Source of the DNA: Syntrophorhabdus sp. PtaB.Bin184
Lineage (GTDB): Bacteria > Desulfobacterota > Syntrophorhabdia > Syntrophorhabdales > Syntrophorhabdaceae
Assembly: GCA_002067555.1 (NCBI GenBank)
Contig: MVQQ01000138.1
Location: 1 to 11,752, forward strand
Reading direction: 5' to 3'
Length of the DNA stretch: 11,752 nt
Both the position numbers and the translations under genes were made by a program. Below, piece after piece: positions 7,141-11,752 of the stretch. Each line of letters starts with the position of its first letter. Position 1 is the stretch's first letter. The notes under the pieces were generated by a model. That model was not told the DNA's origin, ran no database searches, and saw only the letters and a program-made list of their open reading frames with translations.

Positions 7141-8508
7141 ATGTTGATGCCCATGGAGCCAAGGATCGTGCCCCGGAAGGAACACCGCATCTCGCGAAAG
7201 CAGGTGAGCCCGAATGCGCTTCGGACGCTCTACAGGCTGTATTCCCGGGGTTTCATGGCCTACCTGGTGGGTGGCTGCGTCCGCGATCTTCTCCTCGGAA
7301 GGACGCCGAAGGATTTCGATATCGGTACCAACGCGACGCCAGGCCAGATCAAGAGACTCTTTCACAACTGTCGTCTCGTAGGTCGCCGGTTCAGACTGGC
7401 ACACCTGCGTTTCCAGGACGAGATCGTGGAGGTGTCCACCTTCCGTCGCTCAGCCGACCCTTCGGATACGGTCGAGCCCGATGAGACGACACGGGACCGG
7501 CGGCACGTCCGCCACATGAAGGATGCGAACGGGATGGTTCTCGCGGACAACATTTTCGGGACACCCGAGGAGGATGCCCTCCGCCGGGACTTTACCATCA
7601 ACGCCCTGGCATACAATATCGCAGACGCCTCTGTGGTGGACTACTGCATGGGGCTTGCCGACCTGAAGGACCGGCTCATCCGCTCCATCGGGGACCCCCG
7701 CGTGCGCTTCACGGAAGACCCCGTTCGGATGCTCCGTGCCGTGAGGTTCGCTGCATCCCATGGTTTCGACATAGAGACAACCGCGTGGGAGAGCATCCGT
7801 GAACTCAGTTCGACCATATCCCGCGCTTCTCCTTCACGGCTGTACGAGGAATTGCAAAAGTTGTTCCTTCTTGGCTTTGCGCGTCCGACCTTCAGACTGC
7901 TCGAGGAGAGCGGGCTTCTGGCCTCTCTCTTTCCCGGTCTTGCCGGTTGGGTCCGTGAGAAGGAAACACACTTTCAGGCATTGGACAGGAACCTTGCCGG
8001 GGTCGACGACTTGGTTGGCAGCGGGCAGGGGGTATCCGTGGCGCTCTTCCTGGCGGCGCTTTTCGGTCCCCGCATGGAGGAGACCGCGCTGGCTCGTCAC
8101 CGGGAGGGCATTCCCAGGCGCCAGGCGCTGGATGAGACCTGTGCCAGTTTCCTGGAAGAGATATCGAGGAGCGCTCACATCCCGGGCCGGGTGGCTGGCA
8201 GGTTGAACTCCATCATTGCCCTGAAAACCTCCCTGTGCAGAATGCCGCCCCGCAGACCCTCCACGCTCGCCGGCAGGCCCGAGTTTACGGAGGCCCTCAC
8301 ATATCTGGGACTCACGGCGGGCACCGAAGGAGAGCGTGATGAGGCCCTTACATGGTGGAAGACCTTTCTCCTCGAAAACCCTCCGGCGGAATCGACGGAG
8401 GCACCGGCGGAGGAGACTCCCCGAAAGAAACGGAGGCGGAGGCGAAGGAAACCTCGTCGCCGCGGGGAGAATATAGTGCAGGAAGAGGGCGCTGCACATG
8501 GCCGATGA
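7141..8508 (+). CDS. pcnB: Poly(A) polymerase I (PcnB family)
   Basis: A 455-residue class II nucleotidyltransferase. In bacteria PcnB adds poly(A) tails to RNA 3' ends and so marks RNAs for decay. Seen: an N-terminus closely like E. coli PcnB (VPRKEHRISRKQVSPNAL), the GGxVRDLLLGRTPKDFD nucleotidyltransferase signature with metal-binding D58 and D60, NCRLVGRRFRLAH near 80-92, the RRDFTINALAYN motif and the EDPVRMLRAVRFA motif. The tail is very basic (KKRRRRRRKPRRR, about 429-441), as in PcnB and unlike CCA-adding enzymes, which supports RNA binding and poly(A) rather than CCA activity. ATG at 7147 or 7153 is also possible. No clear promoter was found in the 107-base spacer after the terminator. 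The stop overlaps the next gene by 11 bp. Confidence 0.9.
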   Translation: MLMPMEPRIVPRKEHRISRKQVSPNALRTLYRLYSRGFMAYLVGGCVRDLLLGRTPKDFDIGTNATPGQIKRLFHNCRLVGRRFRLAHLRFQDEIVEVSTFRRSADPSDTVEPDETTRDRRHVRHMKDANGMVLADNIFGTPEEDALRRDFTINALAYNIADASVVDYCMGLADLKDRLIRSIGDPRVRFTEDPVRMLRAVRFAASHGFDIETTAWESIRELSSTISRASPSRLYEELQKLFLLGFARPTFRLLEESGLLASLFPGLAGWVREKETHFQALDRNLAGVDDLVGSGQGVSVALFLAALFGPRMEETALARHREGIPRRQALDETCASFLEEISRSAHIPGRVAGRLNSIIALKTSLCRMPPRRPSTLAGRPEFTEALTYLGLTAGTEGERDEALTWWKTFLLENPPAESTEAPAEETPRKKRRRRRRKPRRRGENIVQEEGAAHGR

Positions 8509-9343
8509 GAAGATGACGGAACTTGAGTTACTTCTTTCTTACGATATCCTGACACAACTCACGGGCACGATGGAGCGGACCGGATGCTCTGCGGCGGAAA
8601 TCATCGAACAGGCATTGAGGCAATTCCTCCACACGAAAAGAGAGGGCAACTCCGTTTATCTTTCGGCTCCCATCAATGCGCTCGTGGAGGGGCTCTACGT
8701 TGAGAACACGACGATAAGCGAGGTCAGGCGGCATGGCGATTTCGGTCTCGGGACGTTCAACCACCTCGATGGGGAAATGTTGCTTCTCGATGGCAAGGTT
8801 TACCAGATACGATCGGACGGGAAGGTGTACGACGTCGGAGACGATGAGAGATCGCCCTTTGCTTGCGTGACCTTCTTCAGCCCCGACACCTTCGACGACA
8901 TCAGAGGGGATTCCGGTGCCTCAGACCTCACGGGTCTTCTCGACAGACTCATTCCTTCCCTGAACATGCTCTACGCCATCCGTGTGGACGGTATCTTCAC
9001 CAGCGTCAGGTGTCGGGCTGCATCGAGGTCGGAGAATTACACGCCCCTCGTCGAGGCCACCCGTGACCAGTCCGTCTTCGATTTCGACGATGTGAAAGGA
9101 TGTCTTGCGGGGTTCTACACCCCTGCGTTCATGGCATCTCTCAATGCCCCCGGCTTTCATCTCCATTTTTTGACGGAAGACCGCCGTCACGGCGGGCACC
9201 TCATCGACTTCACGCTCAAAGATGCCCGGATAGGCATCCAGCATGTGCCACGGCTGGAGGTGGGCCTGCCGGTCACCCTCGACTACCTTACCGTTGACCT
9301 TACGCGGGATATCGGCGAAGACCTGGAAAAAGCCGAAAAATGA
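8498..9343 (+). CDS. budA: Acetolactate decarboxylase with RHH-like N-terminal extension
   Basis: A 281-residue protein. Residues ~52-270 are acetolactate decarboxylase (BudA/AlsD), which turns acetolactate into acetoin and CO2. Seen: LVEGLY with E64, the HGDFGLGTFNHLDGEM signature (79-94), FACVTFF, R171, the zinc triad H221-x-H223 and H234 in GFHLHF...HGGH, and RLEVGLP with E254. These match the zinc and acid/arginine residues of the Brevibacillus enzyme, so it is probably active. Residues ~10-47 do not belong to the core and are not a signal peptide. They read as a short strand followed by two helices with the ERTGCSAAEIIEQALRQFL pattern typical of ribbon-helix-helix regulators. GGAAGAGGG at 8481-8489 is the ribosome site; the start overlaps the end of pcnB. 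No acetolactate synthase or acetoin genes are in the window, so the physiological role is open. Confidence 0.85.
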   Translation: MADEKMTELELLLSYDILTQLTGTMERTGCSAAEIIEQALRQFLHTKREGNSVYLSAPINALVEGLYVENTTISEVRRHGDFGLGTFNHLDGEMLLLDGKVYQIRSDGKVYDVGDDERSPFACVTFFSPDTFDDIRGDSGASDLTGLLDRLIPSLNMLYAIRVDGIFTSVRCRAASRSENYTPLVEATRDQSVFDFDDVKGCLAGFYTPAFMASLNAPGFHLHFLTEDRRHGGHLIDFTLKDARIGIQHVPRLEVGLPVTLDYLTVDLTRDIGEDLEKAEK

Positions 9344-9344
9344 C

Positions 9345-9362
9345 GGATGCCTTGGATGCCTT
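9345..9362. repeat. 9-bp tandem repeat, two perfect copies
   Basis: GGATGCCTT occurs twice in a row directly after the budA stop, and the 9-base rhythm continues loosely (GAACCGTTT) to 9371. It belongs to the same style of microsatellite as the other spacer repeats. Confidence 0.6.
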
Positions 9363-9441
9363 GAACCGTTTGAAAGTTAAAGACTAAAAAAACTCTTCCG
9401 GGAAATGGTTGCAGCCGATCGTGTTCGGGTGCTTCTGGAAC

Positions 9442-9477
9442 GCTCAAGCGGCTCGAGCTGCTCAAGCTGTTCAAGCC
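9442..9477. repeat. 9-bp tandem repeat, four copies
   Basis: Four units, GCTCAAGCG, GCTCGAGCT, GCTCAAGCT and GTTCAAGCC, follow each other without gaps in the spacer between the convergent genes budA and the YkgJ-type gene. The period equals three codons, but no start codon or ribosome site suggests that it is translated. Confidence 0.75.
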
Positions 9478-9499
9478 GTCTTTTCCTGGTTCACGCGGG

Positions 9500-9946
9500 T
9501 CACTTAACGGGGATGATGGAGTTCCATATGGGAGGGAGGTAGCCGCTTTCTTCCCACATGTGACCTGCCTCCTCGATGGAGATGCCCTGTGGTTCGCAAT
9601 GCCCGTCGTCCGTATCCTTCGGTTTCAGCATGCGGCAGCCGTAGGGTCTTTCGGAAAAGGGCAGTTCGCAGCCGTTCTCGCGGAGGAAGACACAGCCCTT
9701 CCTCGCCTCGGGGTCTTTATAGTGGGGTCGGACGACGCGCGCCATTATGTGTTCGTCGAAGAGAAGGACGATGGTGTACTTGCCGCTGACCACCGCAGCC
9801 CTGACCGCTTCCGCCGACCCGAACTCAGACGGCAGGCAGTGACCTGGCTGCAGCCGGCAACAGCTCCCCCCGCACCGCACACACATGTCCGTCTCGCGGT
9901 ACCCTTCCTCACCTTTTTCTTCATGCATCGACCCCATACCACTCAC
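9500..9946 (-). CDS. YkgJ-type cysteine-cluster protein (putative metal/Fe-S binding)
   Basis: A small soluble protein of up to 148 residues. Seen: C22-x2-C25-G-G-x-C29-C30 and C37, then C85, C93, C104 (RPYGC) and C117. The CxxCGGxCC start and the later C-VFL, NGC and RPxxC pattern are those of the YkgJ/UPF0153 (zinc- or iron-chelating domain) family, whose functions are mostly unknown; some relatives act with flagellin methylation, but nothing here points to that. The start is uncertain: GTG 9946 opens the frame, ATG 9937, ATG 9928 or ATG 9886 would keep the whole cysteine domain, and no site is clearly preferred by a ribosome site. The gene is alone on the - strand, convergent with budA and downstream of the efflux operon, and is bordered by microsatellites on both sides. 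Confidence 0.75.
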   Translation of the reverse strand: MSGMGSMHEEKGEEGYRETDMCVRCGGSCCRLQPGHCLPSEFGSAEAVRAAVVSGKYTIVLLFDEHIMARVVRPHYKDPEARKGCVFLRENGCELPFSERPYGCRMLKPKDTDDGHCEPQGISIEEAGHMWEESGYLPPIWNSIIPVK

Positions 9947-9975
9947 CGGTTCAACAGTTCAAGACAGAAAAGACG

Positions 9976-9996
9976 GTTTCAAGTTTCAGGTTTCAA
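9976..9996. repeat. 7-bp tandem repeat, three copies
   Basis: GTTTCAA, GTTTCAG and GTTTCAA follow each other. Just before, at 9949-9964, GTTCAACA and GTTCAAGA form an 8-base pair of the same theme. Both lie in the spacer upstream of the YkgJ-type gene. On the - strand they read TTGAAAC, which can mimic -35 boxes, but no matching -10 box was found. Confidence 0.65.
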
Positions 9997-10027
9997 GTTA
10001 AACCACAGGGTATTGGCGCACCCATCG

Positions 10028-10063
10028 CTAACGGCTCCAACGGTTCCAACGGTTCTAACGGCT
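10028..10063. repeat. 9-bp tandem repeat, four copies
   Basis: Units CTAACGGCT, CCAACGGTT, CCAACGGTT and CTAACGGCT form a symmetrical set that ends two bases before the stop codon of the outer-membrane channel gene (10065-10067). On the - strand the unit is in phase as Pro-Leu-Glu codons, so loss of that stop would extend the protein. Confidence 0.75.
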
Positions 10064-10064
10064 T

Positions 10065-11525
10065 CTATTCCTTCTCCTCAGGTTTTTCTTCGCCCTTCGT
10101 CTCCTGCGCGGTGTCCGGGGCTTTCGTCAGCGCGTCCGCTTTCGCCACCCAGCCGCCGCCCATCGCCTTGTACAGGTTAACGATGGATATGAAGGCCGAG
10201 GCGTTCGTCTGCACGGCGCTCAACTCGGCAGGGAAGAGCTGCTGCTGCGCGTTGAGCACGGTGAGGTAGGGTGTGTAGCCGCCGTTGTACTGGAGGCCTG
10301 CCAGTCTTGCGTATTCCTTGTAGGCGGTCACCTTTCTCTGTTCCGCCGCAAGCTGTTCCTGCACCTTTCTGCGGGCGATGAGGGCGTTCTCCGTGTCGGC
10401 GAAGGCGTTCTGTATCGCCTGCTGGTAGGCATAGAGGGCGGCCTTCTGCTGCGCTTCGGCCTGTCTGAACTGTCCCAGTATGCCCCCGCCCGTGAATACG
10501 GGGCCCGTCACGCTGCCGACGTAGTTCCAAGCGGCACTGGGACCGATGAAAAGGCTCGAGAGGTCTTCGCTTGTCCAGCCGGCGTTGCCGGTCAGGGATA
10601 TTCTGGGGAAGAACTGCGCTTTCGCGGCACCGATCTGAGCGTTCGCCGCTATAAGATTCTGTTCCGCCTGCAGGACATCGGGACGTCGCTCGAGAAGGTC
10701 TGAGGGCAGTCCTGCGGGGACGGGCGGCATTGTGAGCTCGGTCAGCTTGAGGCCCCGCTCGAGGGGACCCGGGTTGCGGCCGAGGAGTATGCACAGGGCG
10801 TTCTCCGTCTGGGCGATCTCAACCTCGATCTGCGGTATCTGCGATGCCGCGGTCTCGTACTGCGAACGTGCCTGCTCAACGGTCATGCCCGATACCTGGC
10901 CGTACTTGTTCTGCAGTTCGAAGATCCTCACCGACTCCTTGTATGTGTTCAGGGTGTCGCGGGCGATCACGAGCTGTTCGTCTAGGGCCCTGAGTTGGAT
11001 GTACGTGGAGGCCACCTCGGCGGTAAGCGACAGGACGATCCCGCGCCGCGCCTCCATGGTTGCGTACAGACTGGCCCGGGCCGACTCCGTGAGGCGCCTT
11101 AAGCGGCCCCAGAGGTCGATCTCCCAGCTGGCTCCTCCCAGGGCCTGGTAGTTGTTGTATGGGTTCTGGGTGGGCACCGTCAGGTTGTTCTTCGAGATCT
11201 GTGTCCGTTCCGCCGATCCATTGTACGATATCTGGGGGAAAAGGGCGGAGCGCGTTGTCATCAGGGCGCCCCCGGCCCGTTCAACATTGGCGGCCGCGAT
11301 CTTCACGTTCTTGTTGTTGGCGAGCGCCTCTGCGATGTACTTATCGAGAATGGGATCGTTGAACTGTTTCCACCATTCACTGTCGGCAGCGTCGGTCTTG
11401 CCCTCGCCATTCCCGTACCGGTAGGCCTGGGGGACGTCGATCTCGGGGCGCTTGTAATCGGGACCGATGGCGCATCCCGCAGCGAGGAGAGCTATTGTCA
11501 GAAGGAGGAGAAATCTCTTCATCAT
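10065..11525 (-). CDS. Outer-membrane efflux channel lipoprotein (NodT/CusC/OprM family)
   Basis: A 486-residue TolC-like channel that connects an RND pump to the outside. Seen: a lipoprotein signal peptide with lipobox LAAG-C18 and the family start CAIGPDYKRPEI. Ala at +2 of the mature protein agrees with sorting to the outer membrane. Two outer-membrane efflux (OEP) repeats follow: the first around TAEVASTYIQLRALDEQLVIARDTL, the second after LPSDLLERRPDVLQAEQNLIAANAQIGAAKAQFFPRISLTG, a very typical NodT-family segment. The last ~25 residues (TAQETKGEEKPEEKE) are a charged tail not needed for the fold. ATG 11525 is preceded by a strong ribosome site; a second ATG follows at once. It lies 1 bp behind the RND gene, so the two are one operon; the adaptor gene is probably upstream outside the window. 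The drug or metal exported cannot be inferred. Confidence 0.92.
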   Translation of the reverse strand: MMKRFLLLLTIALLAAGCAIGPDYKRPEIDVPQAYRYGNGEGKTDAADSEWWKQFNDPILDKYIAEALANNKNVKIAAANVERAGGALMTTRSALFPQISYNGSAERTQISKNNLTVPTQNPYNNYQALGGASWEIDLWGRLRRLTESARASLYATMEARRGIVLSLTAEVASTYIQLRALDEQLVIARDTLNTYKESVRIFELQNKYGQVSGMTVEQARSQYETAASQIPQIEVEIAQTENALCILLGRNPGPLERGLKLTELTMPPVPAGLPSDLLERRPDVLQAEQNLIAANAQIGAAKAQFFPRISLTGNAGWTSEDLSSLFIGPSAAWNYVGSVTGPVFTGGGILGQFRQAEAQQKAALYAYQQAIQNAFADTENALIARRKVQEQLAAEQRKVTAYKEYARLAGLQYNGGYTPYLTVLNAQQQLFPAELSAVQTNASAFISIVNLYKAMGGGWVAKADALTKAPDTAQETKGEEKPEEKE

Positions 11526-11526
11526 G

Positions 11527-11752
11527 TCAGCCCTCCTCCTTCTCCGGCGTCGCGCCGTCGGGCGGCGCCGGTTCCCCGGAAGCCCCGGAAGATCCCTTCT
11601 CCGGTACGAACTCCTTCTTTCCCGACTTCTCCGCCCACCTGTCGAAGATGTAGAAGAACAGGGGGACGTAGAGCATAGCCAGTGTTGTCTCTCCCAACAT
11701 GCCGCCTATGATGCCCGTGCCGATGGAGTGACGGGCATTTGCACCCGCGCCG
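11527..11752 (-). CDS. RND efflux pump inner-membrane subunit (C-terminal end only)
   Basis: The last 75 codons of an AcrB/MexB-type proton-driven exporter; the rest is beyond the window. The translation begins GAGANARHSIGTGIIGGMLGETTLAMLYVPLFFYIFDRW, the characteristic last segment of HAE1-type RND pumps, with the final transmembrane helix in the IGTGIIGG...YVPLFFYIF stretch. The cytoplasmic tail (EKSGKKEFVPEKG... to KEEG) is charged and glycine/proline-rich. The TGA stop (11529-11527) leaves 1 bp before the channel gene start, and the ribosome site of that gene lies inside this one. Confidence 0.93.
   Translation of the reverse strand, partial: GAGANARHSIGTGIIGGMLGETTLAMLYVPLFFYIFDRWAEKSGKKEFVPEKGSSGASGEPAPPDGATPEKEEG
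11531..11540 (-). promoter_or_regulatory. Ribosome binding site of the efflux channel gene
   Basis: On the - strand AGGAGGAGGG ends 5 bases before ATG 11525. It is inside the last codons of the RND gene and so indicates translational coupling of pump and channel. Confidence 0.75.

Noticed and set aside
9376..9410. Terminator for the YkgJ-type gene at the A-run 9387-9393 (T-run on the - strand)
   Set aside because: The T-run is good, but the only hairpin before it has a 4-bp stem with an impossible one-base loop.
9345..10063. CRISPR array
   Set aside because: The repeat units are only 7-9 bp and directly adjacent, with no spacers and no cas genes.

Overview
The window looks like chromosomal DNA of a strictly anaerobic, aromatic-degrading deltaproteobacterium (Desulfobacterota) of the Syntrophorhabdus/Syntrophus/Geobacter kind. 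The reasons are a moderately high GC content by eye, a gene series in the order bamB-bamC-bamD-bamE-bamF (class II benzoyl-CoA reductase type), two in-frame UGA codons best read as selenocysteine, and intergenic short-period microsatellites. No taxonomic marker gene is present, so the lineage is inferred.

Region 1 (1-7033, + strand) is one operon. It holds the C-terminal ~400 residues of a tungsten aldehyde:ferredoxin oxidoreductase family protein (BamB-like), a three-cluster ferredoxin (BamC-like), an HdrD/CCG-domain protein (BamD-like), a 1047-residue double-module HdrA flavoprotein (BamE-like) and an MvhD-ferredoxin fusion (BamF-like). A naive gene caller would break the last two, because each has an in-frame TGA (3175-3177 and 6166-6168) inside a strongly conserved HdrA or MvhD motif. 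Each TGA is followed at the right distance by a hairpin resembling a bacterial SECIS. Correct genes are 2947-6090 and 6115-6957. A perfect 16-bp terminator hairpin (6986-7026) closes the operon directly after bamF, so the NADH-dehydrogenase-like bamGHI genes of the Geobacter cluster are not here. The inferred assembly is a tungsten active site (BamBC) fed by a Hdr/Mvh-type flavin and iron-sulfur relay (BamDEF), with the external electron donor or acceptor unknown.

Region 2 (7141-9343, + strand) holds pcnB (poly(A) polymerase I family) overlapping by 11 bp an acetolactate decarboxylase (BudA/AlsD) that has an extra N-terminal segment resembling a ribbon-helix-helix DNA-binding domain. No acetolactate synthase is nearby.

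Region 3 (9344-10064) holds a small cysteine-rich YkgJ-type protein on the - strand. The spacers on both sides contain short tandem repeats with 7- to 9-bp periods.

Region 4 (10065-11752, - strand) is an efflux operon: the 3' end of an RND inner-membrane pump gene, followed after 1 bp by a NodT/CusC-type outer-membrane lipoprotein channel. All spacers are shorter than 300 bases. No tRNA, rRNA, CRISPR array, insertion sequence or attachment site was seen.
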